A stretch of DNA of 64,000 nucleotides from Methylosinus sp. C49 (GTDB lineage Bacteria > Pseudomonadota > Alphaproteobacteria > Rhizobiales > Beijerinckiaceae). The notes beneath the pieces were generated by a model. That model ran no database searches. It saw only the letters and a program-made list of their open reading frames with translations, and was not told the DNA's origin. Location: NCBI RefSeq assembly GCF_009936375.1, contig NZ_AP022332.1:930001-994000 (forward strand). The letters are read 5' to 3'. Of the stretch, positions 18,366 through 30,656 are shown piece by piece. The stretch's first letter is position 1. Every line of letters starts with the position of its first letter. A program made the position numbers and the translations under genes.

Positions 18366-19973
18366 TCACATGCGGAAAAGGCCGAAGCGAGTCGCCTCGA
18401 GCGGGGCATTGGACGCCGTGGCGAGAGAGAGGGCAAGCACGCGGCGCGTGTCCGCGGGATCGATAACGCCATCGTCCCATAGACGCGCGCTCGCATAATA
18501 GGGATGGCCTTGGCGCTCATATTGCGCGCGGATTTGCGCCTGATAGGCGTCATGGTCGGCTTGCGGCCAATCGCGGCCTTTGGCGACGTAGCTGTCGCCG
18601 CGCACGCGGGAGAGAACATCGGCGGCCTGCTCTCCGCCCATCACGGAGATGCGTGCATTGGGCCAGCTCCACAGGAAGCGCGGACCATAGGCGCGGCCGC
18701 ACATCGCATAATTGCCGGCGCCGAAGCTGCCGCCGACGATGACGGTGAATTTCGGCACGGCGGCGGTCGCGACCGCCGTCACCATTTTTGCGCCGTCCTT
18801 GGCGATGCCGCGCGCCTCATAATCGCGCCCGACCATGAAGCCGGTGACATTCTGCAGAAACAGCAAGGGAACCTCGCGCTGCGCGCAGAGCTCGATGAAA
18901 TGCGCGCCTTTGAGCGCGCTTTCGCCGAACAGGACGCCATTATTCGCGAGCACGCCGATGCGATAGCCGCAAATATGCGCGAAGCCGGCGACCAGCGTCT
19001 CGCCATAGAGCTTCTTGAACTCGTCGAATTCGCTCGCGTCGACGAGCCGCGCGATCAGCTCGCGCGCGTCATATTGACGGCGGCGGTCGGCGGGAATGAG
19101 ACCGTAGATCTCCCGCGCATCATAGAGCGGCTCGCGCGCCTCTCGCTTCTGCAGAGACGGTGGCAATGGCGCGCCGAGCGTGGCGACGACATCGCGCGTG
19201 ATGCCGAGCGCATGGCGGTCGTTCTCGGCATAGTGATCGGCGACGCCGGAGCTGCGCGCATGCACCATGGCGCCGCCCAATTCTTCCGCATTCACGATTT
19301 CGCCCGTCGCGGCGCGCACCAGCGGCGGACCGGCGAGAAAAATCGTGCCGGTATCGCGCACGATGATGGACTCGTCCGACATTGCGGGCACATAGGCGCC
19401 GCCGGCCGTGCAGGAGCCCATGACGACCGCGATCTGTGCTATGCCCGCGGCGGACATTTGCGCTTGATTGTAGAAAATGCGGCCGAAGTGATCGCGGTCG
19501 GGAAACACTTCGTCCTGCCGTGGCAGATTGGCGCCGCCGCTATCGACGAGATAGAGGCAAGGCAGGCGGTTCTGCGCGGCGATTTCTTGTGCGCGCAAAT
19601 GCTTTTTTACCGTCAACGGGAAATAGGCTCCGCCCTTCACTGTCGCGTCATTGGCGACGATCATGCAGGCTCGGCCGCAAACGCGCCCGACGCCCGCGAC
19701 GACGCCGGCGCAAGGCGCCTCGCCGTCATAGAGATCGTAAGCGGCGAATTGGCCGATCTCGAGAAATGGCGACATGGGATCGATCAGCGCGTCTATTCGC
19801 TCGCGCGCCGTCATCTTGCCGCGAGCGGCATGTTTGGCGCTCGCCGCCGCACCGCCGCCTTCCGCGATCCGCGCCGCCGTGGCGCGGAGATCGGCGACGA
19901 GGCCGCGCATGGCCTGCGCATTGGCCGCGAATTGGGCGGAGCCCGCGTCCAAGCTCGTCTCCAGAATTGTCAT
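18366..19973 (-). CDS. liuB: Methylcrotonyl-CoA carboxylase, carboxyltransferase beta subunit
   Basis: About 535 residues, an acyl-CoA carboxyltransferase. The N-terminal half contains [15 protein letters not shown], the [18 protein letters not shown] segment characteristic of MCC beta subunits and a Gly-rich [14 protein letters not shown]. The C-terminal half has [16 protein letters not shown] and [19 protein letters not shown]. It transfers carboxyl from biotin to 3-methylcrotonyl-CoA. I chose the ATG at 19973 ([12 protein letters not shown]) because the family starts here and GAGAAAG precedes it. An upstream ATG at 20048 overlaps the dehydrogenase gene. Confidence 0.92.
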   Translation of the reverse strand: MTILETSLDAGSAQFAANAQAMRGLVADLRATAARIAEGGGAAASAKHAARGKMTARERIDALIDPMSPFLEIGQFAAYDLYDGEAPCAGVVAGVGRVCGRACMIVANDATVKGGAYFPLTVKKHLRAQEIAAQNRLPCLYLVDSGGANLPRQDEVFPDRDHFGRIFYNQAQMSAAGIAQIAVVMGSCTAGGAYVPAMSDESIIVRDTGTIFLAGPPLVRAATGEIVNAEELGGAMVHARSSGVADHYAENDRHALGITRDVVATLGAPLPPSLQKREAREPLYDAREIYGLIPADRRRQYDARELIARLVDASEFDEFKKLYGETLVAGFAHICGYRIGVLANNGVLFGESALKGAHFIELCAQREVPLLFLQNVTGFMVGRDYEARGIAKDGAKMVTAVATAAVPKFTVIVGGSFGAGNYAMCGRAYGPRFLWSWPNARISVMGGEQAADVLSRVRGDSYVAKGRDWPQADHDAYQAQIRAQYERQGHPYYASARLWDDGVIDPADTRRVLALSLATASNAPLEATRFGLFRM

Positions 19974-20022
19974 TGCCAAATCTTTCTCGGCCAATTCGCG
20001 CGTCGCGACAAAGCGCGCAGCG

Positions 20023-21192
20023 TCACGCAGTTTCGCTGTAAAGCTCACGGCCGATCAGCATGCGACGAATCTCGCTGGTGCCCGCCCCGATCTCATAGAG
20101 CTTGGCGTCGCGTAGCAGCCGGCCGGTCGGATAATCATTGATATAACCATTGCCGCCGAGGCATTGGATTGCTTCGAGCGCCATGCGCGTCGCGCTTTCC
20201 GCGGCGAAGAGAATGGCGCCGGCGGCGTCCTTGCGTGTCGTGCGGCCGTGATCGCAGGCGCGCGCGACGGCATAGACATAGGCGCGCGCCGCATTTTGCG
20301 CCGTATACATATCGGCGAGCTTGGCCTGCATAATCTGAAACTCGCCGATCGGCTGGCCGAACTGCTTGCGATCGTGGACATAGGGTACGACGATATCCAT
20401 GCAGGCGCGCATGATTCCAATGGGGCCTCCGGCGAGAACGGCGCGCTCGTAATCGAGTCCGCTCATCAGCACATTGACGCCGCGCTCCGGCAGGCCGAGC
20501 ACATTCTCCTCGGGAACCTCGCAATCGCTAAACAGCAATTCGCAAGTGTTGGAGCCGCGCATGCCGAGCTTGTCGAGCTTTTGCGCCGGCGTGAATCCTT
20601 TGAAGCCCTTTTCTATGATAAAAGCGGTAATGCCATGCGCACCGGCGGCGGGTTCGGTCTTGCCATAGACGATGACGACATCGGCGTTGGGACCATTCGT
20701 GACCCACATCTTATCGCCGTTCAGCACATAGCGGTCGCCGCGCTTTTCCGCGCGCATCGACATATTGACCACATCGGAGCCGGCGTCGGGCTCGGACATG
20801 GCGAGGGCGCCTATGTGCTCGCCGGAAACGAGCTTGGGCAAATAGCGTCGCTTCTGCTCGCATGTGCCGTTGCGGCGCAGCTGATTGACGCAGAGATTGG
20901 AGTGCGCGCCGTAGGAGAGGCCGACGGAAGCCGAGGCGCGGCTCAGCTCCTCCATAATGACGACATGCTCGAGATAGCCGAGCCCGGCGCCGCCATAATC
21001 TTCCTCGACCGTGACGCCGAGCAGGCCGAGCGCGCCCATCTTGAGCCAGAGATCGGAAGGGAAGTCATTCTCGCGGTCGATAGTCGCGGCGCGCGGCGCG
21101 ATCTCTCGAGCGGCGAAAGATTCGACATGCTCGCGCAGCATGTCTGCGGTTTCGCCGAGCGCGAAATCGAGCGAAGGAATCCAGTGACGCAT
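20023..21192 (-). CDS. liuA: Isovaleryl-CoA dehydrogenase
   Basis: A 389-residue acyl-CoA dehydrogenase. [11 protein letters not shown] and WVTNGPNAD are the FAD-binding signatures. The catalytic base Glu lies at about 249 in [12 protein letters not shown], the position used by isovaleryl-CoA dehydrogenases instead of the C-terminal Glu of short-chain enzymes, which supports the specific call. It oxidises isovaleryl-CoA to 3-methylcrotonyl-CoA and passes electrons to ETF. The start ([10 protein letters not shown], 21192) is the family start. It is the first gene of the liu-type operon, which runs with small gaps or overlaps down to the thiolase at 12430. Confidence 0.92.
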   Translation of the reverse strand: MRHWIPSLDFALGETADMLREHVESFAAREIAPRAATIDRENDFPSDLWLKMGALGLLGVTVEEDYGGAGLGYLEHVVIMEELSRASASVGLSYGAHSNLCVNQLRRNGTCEQKRRYLPKLVSGEHIGALAMSEPDAGSDVVNMSMRAEKRGDRYVLNGDKMWVTNGPNADVVIVYGKTEPAAGAHGITAFIIEKGFKGFTPAQKLDKLGMRGSNTCELLFSDCEVPEENVLGLPERGVNVLMSGLDYERAVLAGGPIGIMRACMDIVVPYVHDRKQFGQPIGEFQIMQAKLADMYTAQNAARAYVYAVARACDHGRTTRKDAAGAILFAAESATRMALEAIQCLGGNGYINDYPTGRLLRDAKLYEIGAGTSEIRRMLIGRELYSETA

Positions 21193-21283
21193 CGGTCCCG
21201 AGCCTCCCGGACGCGATAAAAGCCTATATTTGGCGGGCGCGCGGCGTTTCAAGACCGAGAACGCTGGCGGAGCCTCTTTTACG

Positions 21284-24200
21284 TCACTCCTTCATCGTCA
21301 GCAGTCGCGCATCGCCGCCGAAGGAGGCGGTGTTGATCGTCACAGTCTCTTCGCGCAAAAAGCGGCGCAGATAGTCGGAGCCGCCGGCTTTCGGTCCGGT
21401 GCCGCTCATGCGCGATCCGCCGAAGGGCTGGCTGCCGACCACCGCTCCGATCATGTTGCGATTGACATAGAGATTGCCGGCAGGCGTCGCCTCCGCGAAC
21501 ATGCGCATGCGCGCTTCTATGCGGGTGTGCAGACCCATTGTGAGGCCGAATCCATTCGCGGAAATTTCATCGATGAGAGTCGACAAATCCTTTTCATCCT
21601 CGGCGCGCCAGGTCGCGATATGGAGGACGGGACCGAAAATCTCCTCGCGCAGATCGCCGGCGCGGTCTAGCTTCACGGTATGCGGCGCGACGAAGCTGCC
21701 GCTCTGCGGCGCCTCGCCGGCGTAGAGCACGCGCCCTTGCGCGCGGCGCTGCGCCAGATAATCGCAAAGCTGCGCTCGAGCCGCGCTATCGATGACGGGG
21801 CCGATGTGTGTGGAAGGATCGCGCGGGTCGCCGATGCGAAGTTCCTTCGTCGCGGCGATCAGCATGGCGAGCGCGTCCTCGGCGATATCTTCCTGCAGGC
21901 AGAGAAGGCGCAGAGCCGAGCATCGTTGTCCGGCGGAACGAAATGCGGAGGCGAGCACGTCGTCGACCACTTGCTCGAGCAGAGCTGTCGAATCGACGAT
22001 CATCGCGTTGACGCCGCCGGTCTCGGCAATGAGCGGAACGATCGCCCCATTCGACGCCGCGAGCGTTCGGTTGATGGAGTGTGCGGCGTCGCTCGAGCCG
22101 GTGAAGACGACCCCCGCGACATGCTCGTCCGCGACGAGCGCTGCGCCGAGCGCGCCGTCGCCCGGCATATAATGAAGAGCGTCGCGCGGAACGCCGGCTT
22201 CATGCAAAAGCGCGACTGCCTCGCGCGCGATGAGTGGCGTTTGCTCCGCCGGCTTGGCGATGGCGGTATTTCCGGCCGCGAGCGCAGCGGCGACTTGGCC
22301 GAGAAAAATCGCCAATGGAAAATTCCATGGCGAGATGCAGACGAAAACGCCACGCCCACGCCGGCGCAGGCGATTGTCTTCGCCCGTCGGACCGGGAAGA
22401 TTCTCTTCCGTGCAGAGCCGTCGCGCCTGTTCAGCATAATATCGGATGAGATCGGCGGCCTCGCGTATTTCCGCGAGCGCATCGTCGAGCGTCTTGCCGC
22501 CCTCTCGTTGCAGCAATGCGATGAGCGCGCCGCGGCGCGCCTCGACGAGATCGGCGGCGCGCTCGAGAATGGCGGCTCGCGCTTCTATAGGCGTCGCCTC
22601 CCATGCGGGAAAGGCGCGGGAGGCCGTCGCCATTGCGGCGCGCGCCGTTTCGACATCGGCCTCGACGACGGAGCCGATGAGTGAAGAATCGATCGGGGAG
22701 TGTAATTCGCGCGGTGTGAGGCCGCTGCGCCCCGATGATGGCGCGGCGATCAGCGAGGCGGGCGCGGCGTCTCTCTCGGCGAGCAATGCGGCGAGCGCGT
22801 CACGATCGCCGAATTCGACGCCTTTGGAATTCGCGCGCAGCGGCCGATAGAGATCGGCCGGGAGCGGCAAGCGCGAATGGCGCGCGCGCGAAGCTTCGCC
22901 GATGATCGCGCCGGGGGAGGCGAGCAATTCGCTGTCTGGCGTCGCAGAGTCTGCAGCGCGCGCGACGAAGGACGAATTGGCGCCATTTTCGATGAGGCGC
23001 CGCACCAGATAGGCGAGAAGATCGCGATGCGGGCCGACCGGCGCATAGACGCGGCAGCTCGGGCCCGTCCGCTCTTCCAGAAGCGCGGCGAACAGATCTT
23101 CGCCCATTCCATGAAGGCGCTGGAACTCATACTGCGTGGGATCGCCGGCGCGCTCCATGATCGTCGCCACTGTGGCCGCGTTATGCGTCGCGAATTGCGG
23201 GAAGATGCGCGGCGCGGCGAGCAGACGATCGGCGCAGGCGAGGTAATTCAAATCCGTCATCGCCTTGCGTGTGAAGACAGGATAGTCGGCGAGGCCGCGC
23301 TCCTGCGCGCGCTTGATCTCCGTATCCCAATAGGCGCCTTTGACGAGGCGGACCATGAAGCGCCGATCATGCGCCTGCCCGAGCGCCTCCATATGGTCGA
23401 TCACCGCGGCGGCGCGCTTCTGATAGGCTTGAATCGCGAGCCCGAATCCATCCCAGCGGGCGAGGGAAGAATCGGCGACGACGGCGTCTATGACGTCGAG
23501 CGACAGCTCGAGACGATCGGCCTCCTCGGCGTCGATGGTGAAGACGAGATCGTGAGCGCGGGCGAGGCGAGCGAGCTCCAGCAGGCGCGGCGCCAGCTCG
23601 CGCAGAACGCGCGCGCGCGATAAAGGCTCGAAGCGCGGATGCAGCGCGGAGAGCTTGATGGAGACGCCTGGCCGCTGCGGAAGCGCGCGCGCGTCGGCCT
23701 TGGCGCCTATGGCGTCGATCGCCGCCGCATAGGCCGCAAAATAGCGTTCGGCGTCCGCGGCGCTGCGCGCGCCTTCGCCGAGCATGTCGAAAGAATAGCG
23801 CCAGCGGTCATCGGCGGATGCGCGCGCGAGCGCTTCGTCGATCGTCTGGCCGAGCACGAAATGACCGCCCATCAGCTTCATCGCTTGCCGCGCGGCGCCG
23901 CGTAGCGCGGGCCCGCCGAGACGTCGCGCGGCTTGTGCGACGAGGCCGCGCGGAGTCTCATCCGCGGCGAAAATCTTCGTCGATAGGCCGAGCGCGAAGG
24001 CGGCGGCTTGCACCAGCAGCGCATCGGAGGCCGGCGAGTGGCGATCGAAGGCGCCGGCGGCGAGCTTATCGGCGATGAGCAGATCGAGCGTCGAATCATC
24101 GGGCACGCGGAGCAGCGATTCGGCGAGCGCCATCAGCGCGAGTCCTTCGCGCGTCGACAGCGAATATTCCTGCAGCAGGGTTTCGACAGAGGCCATGCTC

Positions 24201-24409
24201 TTTGGCGCGCGCATCGCGGCGAGCAGACGCCGCGCGAGCCGCTCGATGCGGGCGTTCTGCTCCGCATCGAGCGGCTGCGACAGGAATTTGGCCGCGATTT
24301 CTTCATCGGCGGGAAACCAAGGCGCGTGAAACGGCTCCGGCTCCGGCATGTCATCTGTCCCGAGCGATGTCGGCTCGCGTGGAAGAGACGCGAGCTCGGC
24401 TGTCATCAT
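21284..24409 (-). CDS. putA: Bifunctional proline dehydrogenase / glutamate-semialdehyde dehydrogenase PutA
   Basis: A 1041-residue PutA. After an ~120-residue helical arm, the proline dehydrogenase barrel spans about 180-480. The aldehyde dehydrogenase domain spans about 540-1030, with the catalytic Glu around 796 (AETGG) and the nucleophilic Cys around 829 (SAGQRCSAL). It converts proline to glutamate in two channelled steps using membrane quinone and NAD+. The N-terminus lacks the ribbon-helix-helix DNA-binding domain of E. coli PutA, so it should not repress itself. No Lrp-type PutR gene is adjacent. Two ATGs (24409, 24406) are possible starts. Confidence 0.93.
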   Translation of the reverse strand: MMTAELASLPREPTSLGTDDMPEPEPFHAPWFPADEEIAAKFLSQPLDAEQNARIERLARRLLAAMRAPKSMASVETLLQEYSLSTREGLALMALAESLLRVPDDSTLDLLIADKLAAGAFDRHSPASDALLVQAAAFALGLSTKIFAADETPRGLVAQAARRLGGPALRGAARQAMKLMGGHFVLGQTIDEALARASADDRWRYSFDMLGEGARSAADAERYFAAYAAAIDAIGAKADARALPQRPGVSIKLSALHPRFEPLSRARVLRELAPRLLELARLARAHDLVFTIDAEEADRLELSLDVIDAVVADSSLARWDGFGLAIQAYQKRAAAVIDHMEALGQAHDRRFMVRLVKGAYWDTEIKRAQERGLADYPVFTRKAMTDLNYLACADRLLAAPRIFPQFATHNAATVATIMERAGDPTQYEFQRLHGMGEDLFAALLEERTGPSCRVYAPVGPHRDLLAYLVRRLIENGANSSFVARAADSATPDSELLASPGAIIGEASRARHSRLPLPADLYRPLRANSKGVEFGDRDALAALLAERDAAPASLIAAPSSGRSGLTPRELHSPIDSSLIGSVVEADVETARAAMATASRAFPAWEATPIEARAAILERAADLVEARRGALIALLQREGGKTLDDALAEIREAADLIRYYAEQARRLCTEENLPGPTGEDNRLRRRGRGVFVCISPWNFPLAIFLGQVAAALAAGNTAIAKPAEQTPLIAREAVALLHEAGVPRDALHYMPGDGALGAALVADEHVAGVVFTGSSDAAHSINRTLAASNGAIVPLIAETGGVNAMIVDSTALLEQVVDDVLASAFRSAGQRCSALRLLCLQEDIAEDALAMLIAATKELRIGDPRDPSTHIGPVIDSAARAQLCDYLAQRRAQGRVLYAGEAPQSGSFVAPHTVKLDRAGDLREEIFGPVLHIATWRAEDEKDLSTLIDEISANGFGLTMGLHTRIEARMRMFAEATPAGNLYVNRNMIGAVVGSQPFGGSRMSGTGPKAGGSDYLRRFLREETVTINTASFGGDARLLTMKE

Positions 24410-24579
24410 GGTCGCATGTCGTCATTGAAAAGGCGGGAGTCGTCCATAGTTGTCTCGCAAGCGAGGGCGGGAACACGCGGATCACGAGCGCGCGCGGCGC
24501 GAACGTCGCCGTTCCTTTCATTCGACATGAGCATGAAAGGTCGCTGCGGCAAGAGGCGGCCAGAGGGGACGCTCGAATA
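24410..24579. promoter_or_regulatory. Divergent promoter region, putA versus otsB operon
   Basis: 170 bases separate the putA start (minus) from the otsB start (plus). Both promoters should lie here. Both operons serve osmoprotection or compatible-solute turnover, so shared control is plausible but not shown. No operator palindrome was identified. Confidence 0.35.
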
Positions 24580-25329
24580 ATGTTGCCAAATGTCGACGAT
24601 ATCGGTCGCTTCGCGCTGTTTCTCGATCTCGACGGCACGGTCGCGGAAATCGCCGAGCGGCCGGAAGCCGTGCAGGTCGATGCGGCGACGATCGAGCTTC
24701 TCGGCGCTTTGCGGCGCGCGGCCGGCGATGCGCTGGCCGTCGTCTCCGGCCGCGACATCGCCGTCATCGACGCCCTGCTAAGCCCGTTGCGGCTTCCCGT
24801 CGCCGGAGTGCATGGACTGCAGCGGCGCGACGCCGCTGGCCGCATGCATGGCGCCGCTGCAGCCGGCGGCGATCTCGACTCTGTCTTTCGATTCATCACG
24901 GCCGAGATCGGCGGCGAGGAGGGCGTTGTCGTCGAGCGCAAGACGGGCGCGGTCGCGCTGCATTATCGTCTTCGCCCAGAGCTCGAGGAGAAATGCCGCG
25001 CCATCGCCGAGCGCGCGGCGCGCGAGCGTCCCGATCTCGAGATTCTGCCGGGCAAGAAGGTTTTCGAGATTCGTCTGCAAGGGGCGGACAAGGGCGACGT
25101 CATAGAGGCCTTCTCGAAAGAAGCGCCGTTTCGTGGCCGAATGCCGATTTTCGCCGGCGACGACGTGACCGACGAGGTCGCCTTCAGCGCCGTCAACGCG
25201 CTCGGCGGCCTCTCCATCAAAGTGGGGAGAAGCGCCACACTGGCGCGCTATAGAGCGGCGGACTTGCGCGAGTTGCACCGCTGGCTCGCCGATCTCGCGC
25301 GCGCATCGCAAGCGGAGCGCGCGAGATGA
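24580..25329 (+). CDS. otsB: Trehalose-6-phosphate phosphatase
   Basis: A 249-residue HAD-superfamily phosphatase. Motif I is FLDLDGTVAE with nucleophile Asp at about 16 and general acid Asp at 18; motif II is VVSGRDIAV; the acidic Mg2+ motif GDDVTDE is near 193-199. It hydrolyses trehalose-6-phosphate to trehalose in the cytoplasm. The ATG at 24580 (MLPNVDDIGRFALF) begins just before motif I, as in the family. The stop overlaps the GH15 gene start (ATGA), making the first link of a three-gene trehalose operon. Confidence 0.92.
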   Translation: MLPNVDDIGRFALFLDLDGTVAEIAERPEAVQVDAATIELLGALRRAAGDALAVVSGRDIAVIDALLSPLRLPVAGVHGLQRRDAAGRMHGAAAAGGDLDSVFRFITAEIGGEEGVVVERKTGAVALHYRLRPELEEKCRAIAERAARERPDLEILPGKKVFEIRLQGADKGDVIEAFSKEAPFRGRMPIFAGDDVTDEVAFSAVNALGGLSIKVGRSATLARYRAADLRELHRWLADLARASQAERAR

Positions 25330-27140
25330 GCGACGCGCAGCATCAGGAGCGCAAGGTCAGCGATCTCGAGCTCGGCGTGGTCGGCAATTGCTCTTTCGCC
25401 GCGCTCATCGATCGCGACGCCAGCGTCGTGTGGTGCTGCCTGCCGCGTTTCGACGGCGATCCGGTGTTCCACAGCCTGCTCGGCTCGCCGCCGGACATGG
25501 AGGATGGCGGCTTCTTCGCGATCGATCTCGAGGATCGGGTTCACAGCGAGCAGGATTATTGCGGCAACACGGCGGTGCTCGAGACTGTGCTGCATGGCAA
25601 GCAGGGCTCTGTGCGCGTCACCGATTTCGCGCCGCGCTTCTTCTGGCGCGATCGCCTCTATCATCCCAATATGCTGATCCGCCGGTTGACGCCGGTGTCC
25701 GGCACGCCGCGCATTCGCATTCGGCTGCGTCCGCGCTACGATTATGGCGCGGCTCTTCCCAGCCTCACCTTCGGCTCGCATCATATTCGTTATGTCGGCC
25801 CGCATTCGGTTTTGCGGCTCACCACCAATGCGCCGCTCGATTATGTGCGCGAGGAGACGTTGTTCAATCTGAGCAGCCCTGTCGATCTCGTGCTCGGCCC
25901 GGACGAGACATTGCACGAGGGCATTGCGCATACGGCGCGCAATTTCGAGGAGCGCACGCGCGATTATTGGCGGCGCTGGGTGCATCGTCTGGCGATACCA
26001 TTCGAATGGCAGAGCGCGGTGCTACGAGCTGCGATCACGTTGAAGCTCTGCACATATGAAGGGACCGGCGCCATCGTCGCGGCGCTGACGACGAGCATTC
26101 CCGAGGCGCCTGGCACGCAGCGCAATTGGGATTATCGCTATTGTTGGGTGCGCGACGCTTATTTCGTGGTGCGCGCGCTCAATCGCATGGCGGCGATGCG
26201 CAAGATGGAGAATTACTTTGATTGGCTGATGAATATCGTCGCCTCGGCGGCGGGATCGCATATTCAGCCGGTCTATGGGCTCGGACTCGAATCAGAGCTC
26301 ACCGAGCGCATCATCCCCGATCTTCCCGGCTATCGCGGCATGGGGCCGGTGCGCGTCGGCAATCAGGCCTATCAGCATTTCCAACACGATTCCTACGGGA
26401 ATGTGATTCTCGGCGTCGCGCAGGCCTTTCTCGACCGGCGCCTGCTGTCGCCGCCGACGCGCATGGATTTCCTGCGCCTCGAGGATATGGGCCGGCAGGC
26501 TCTCGCCTGCTACGACAAGCCCGATGCGGGAATGTGGGAGCTGCGCTCGCGCGCGCGCATTCATACGACGTCCAGCCTCATGTGCTGGGCGGCGGCCGAT
26601 CGGCTCGCACGCATCGCCGATTACATCGGCGAGCCGGAGCGCGCGCGCGATTGGCGCATCGAGGCGGAGCGCATCAAGCAGGTGATTCTCGAGCGGGCCT
26701 GGTCGCAGAAGCGCCAAGCCTTCGTCGAATCGCTCGATGGCGAGCATCTGGACGCTGGCGTGCTGCTGATGACGGAGGTCGGCTTCATCGATCCGAATGA
26801 TCCGCGCATGGTCTCGACGCTCGAGCAGATCGAATCTGCGCTCGGCCGCGGCGCGCATATGATGCGCTATGAGGCGGCCGATGATTTCGGCGAGCCGACG
26901 ACCGCCTTCACCACTTGCTCTTTCTGGCGCATCGATGCGCTCGCCCGCATGGGGCGGCGCGAGGAGGCGCGCGACTATTTCGAGGCGCTGCTCGCCCAGC
27001 GGAATCGGCTCGGCATGATGTCCGAGGACATAGACGTCAAAACCGGCGAAGCCTGGGGAAACTATCCGCAGACCTATTCCATGGTCGGCGTCATCAACTG
27101 CGCCATGAGGCTGTCGCGTTCTTGGGAGAAAGCTATATGA
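25326..27140 (+). CDS. Glycoside hydrolase family 15 protein (glucoamylase/trehalase-like)
   Basis: A 604-residue soluble GH15-like enzyme with an N-terminal beta-sandwich (GNCSFAALIDRDASVVWCCL) and an (alpha/alpha)6 barrel from about residue 230. Family motifs include NWDYRYCWVRDAYF (about 263), and AGMWELR plus a GYRGMGPVRVGNQA segment around the active site. GH15 proteins hydrolyse alpha-glucosidic bonds; relatives include bacterial trehalases. It has no signal peptide, so it is cytoplasmic. Lying between otsB and otsA with four-base overlaps on both sides, it should act on trehalose or its precursor, but the substrate is not proven. Confidence 0.85.
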   Translation: MSDAQHQERKVSDLELGVVGNCSFAALIDRDASVVWCCLPRFDGDPVFHSLLGSPPDMEDGGFFAIDLEDRVHSEQDYCGNTAVLETVLHGKQGSVRVTDFAPRFFWRDRLYHPNMLIRRLTPVSGTPRIRIRLRPRYDYGAALPSLTFGSHHIRYVGPHSVLRLTTNAPLDYVREETLFNLSSPVDLVLGPDETLHEGIAHTARNFEERTRDYWRRWVHRLAIPFEWQSAVLRAAITLKLCTYEGTGAIVAALTTSIPEAPGTQRNWDYRYCWVRDAYFVVRALNRMAAMRKMENYFDWLMNIVASAAGSHIQPVYGLGLESELTERIIPDLPGYRGMGPVRVGNQAYQHFQHDSYGNVILGVAQAFLDRRLLSPPTRMDFLRLEDMGRQALACYDKPDAGMWELRSRARIHTTSSLMCWAAADRLARIADYIGEPERARDWRIEAERIKQVILERAWSQKRQAFVESLDGEHLDAGVLLMTEVGFIDPNDPRMVSTLEQIESALGRGAHMMRYEAADDFGEPTTAFTTCSFWRIDALARMGRREEARDYFEALLAQRNRLGMMSEDIDVKTGEAWGNYPQTYSMVGVINCAMRLSRSWEKAI

Positions 27141-28525
27141 AACGCCTCGTCGTCGTCTCCAACCGCGTCGCCGATCCCGGCTGCAGCCAGGCCGCAGGCG
27201 GACTTTCCGTCTGCATTCTCGACGCATTGCGCAAGCGCGGCGGCGTATGGTTCGGCTGGAATGGCGAGATCGTGCCGGATGAAGCGGATATCGATGTATC
27301 GCGCGTGAAATTCGACGAGCTGACGCTTGCGACCATGCCGCTCAGCGAGCGCGACTATCGCGATTATTATCTCGGTTTCGCCAATGCGGCGCTCTGGCCC
27401 GTGCATCATTACAGGCTCGATCTCGCGCGTTTCACGCAAGAGGCGATCGACGGCTATCGCCGCGTCAATGATCGCTTCGCGGAAAAGCTCGCGCCCATGC
27501 TGAAGAGCAATGATCTCGTCTGGGTGCATGACTATCATTTCATACCGCTCGGCGCGGCGCTGCGCGAGCGCGGCGTCTCCAATCGCATCGGCTTTTTTCT
27601 GCATATTCCGTTTCCGCCGCCGGATGTGCTCTGCGCCATGCCGGAGCACGAATGGCTGATGAGCGCGCTCGTTGAATATGATCTCGTAGGCTTTCAGACG
27701 AAGACCGATCAAGCCAATTTCTTGCGCTTCATGTGCGACTTCATGCAGGGCGAGATGCTGACGCCCGATCTCGTGCGCGTCGGCGGCAAGACGGTGACGG
27801 CGTCTGTCTTTCCTGTCGGCATCGACGTCGATTCTTTCGCCGCCATGGCGGAGAGCCCGAGCGCGGCGAAGCGCATCGAGAGGCTGCATCGCGCTGGCGA
27901 GCCGCGCATAAATGTCATCGGCGTCGATCGGCTGGACTACACCAAAGGCTTGCCGGATCGCTTGCGCTCGTTCAAGCGCCTGCTCGAAATCTATCCGCAG
28001 AATTGCAAGGCGGTGACGCTGATGCAGATCGCGCCGCCGACGCGCGAGGATGTGCAGGCCTATGCCGATATTCGCCACGAGCTGGAGGCGCTGTCCGGCG
28101 AGATCAACGGGCAGTTCGGCGATTTCGACTGGACGCCGGTGCGCTATCTGCATCGCCGCGTCGATCGCGACACTCTGGCGGCGCTCTATCGCGGCTCACA
28201 AGTGGGGCTGGTGACGCCTCTGCGCGACGGCATGAATCTCGTCGCCAAGGAATATGTCGTGGCGCAGGACGCCGAGAATCCCGGCGTGCTGGTGCTGTCG
28301 CGCTTCGCCGGCGCGGCGGAGGAGCTGCAGGAAGCGCTGATCGTCAATCCTTATGACGCCGACGAGGTCGCCAATGCGATGCAGAGGGCGATCGTGATGC
28401 CGCTCGCCGAACGCAAGCAGCGACATGCGGCGCTGCTTGCGCGCGTGCGCAAGCATGATTCTTTCAATTGGATGGATGGATATTTGCGCGCGCTCAGCTC
28501 ATGCAGAATGCCGCTGGCGGCGTGA
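27137..28525 (+). CDS. otsA: Trehalose-6-phosphate synthase
   Basis: A 462-residue GT20 glycosyltransferase beginning [41 protein letters not shown] and the nucleotide-sugar-binding [11 protein letters not shown] (about 265-275) match OtsA, as does the [11 protein letters not shown] acidic site near 365-375. It makes trehalose-6-phosphate from UDP-glucose and glucose-6-phosphate. Its ATG overlaps the GH15 stop by four bases. It closes the operon, which ends in strong hairpins. Confidence 0.94.
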   Translation: MKRLVVVSNRVADPGCSQAAGGLSVCILDALRKRGGVWFGWNGEIVPDEADIDVSRVKFDELTLATMPLSERDYRDYYLGFANAALWPVHHYRLDLARFTQEAIDGYRRVNDRFAEKLAPMLKSNDLVWVHDYHFIPLGAALRERGVSNRIGFFLHIPFPPPDVLCAMPEHEWLMSALVEYDLVGFQTKTDQANFLRFMCDFMQGEMLTPDLVRVGGKTVTASVFPVGIDVDSFAAMAESPSAAKRIERLHRAGEPRINVIGVDRLDYTKGLPDRLRSFKRLLEIYPQNCKAVTLMQIAPPTREDVQAYADIRHELEALSGEINGQFGDFDWTPVRYLHRRVDRDTLAALYRGSQVGLVTPLRDGMNLVAKEYVVAQDAENPGVLVLSRFAGAAEELQEALIVNPYDADEVANAMQRAIVMPLAERKQRHAALLARVRKHDSFNWMDGYLRALSSCRMPLAA

Positions 28526-28576
28526 CGAGGCGGCCCAGAAACATCATCGAAAGACACGGCGCGGACCCTCATCCGC

Positions 28577-28629
28577 CCCTCGCTTCGCTGACGCGAGGGC
28601 TCCCTTCTCCCGCAAGCGGGAGAAGGGAG
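28577..28629. terminator. Paired hairpins between convergent otsA and typA
   Basis: Two adjacent inverted repeats: ccctcgc/gcgaggg (28577-28599), then a 14-bp stem with a two-base loop (arms 28600-28613 and 28616-28629, core ccttctcccgc/gcgggagaagg). They sit about 22 bases before the typA stop on the other strand, so they can serve both convergent genes. The second stem resembles those at 1601 and 53531. Confidence 0.6.
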
Positions 28630-28651
28630 AACACCGAGTGGTCGGAAGCTA

Positions 28652-30472
<1,821 letters not shown>

Positions 30473-30656
30473 GGGGTAGGGCCGATCGGTTCGCGGGCGA
30501 AGCGCGGCCCGGCGCACCTTTCGGGGCGCGAGGCGGACCGCGGCTTTTTGCAGTGCGGCATCTCATACAGGAGCGCGGCGCGAATGGGAAGCGTGGCGGC
30601 AAGGGTTGTCGGATCCTCGCTCGACGCCGGTCCCGCTCGAGGCTGGAGCCGCCTCA

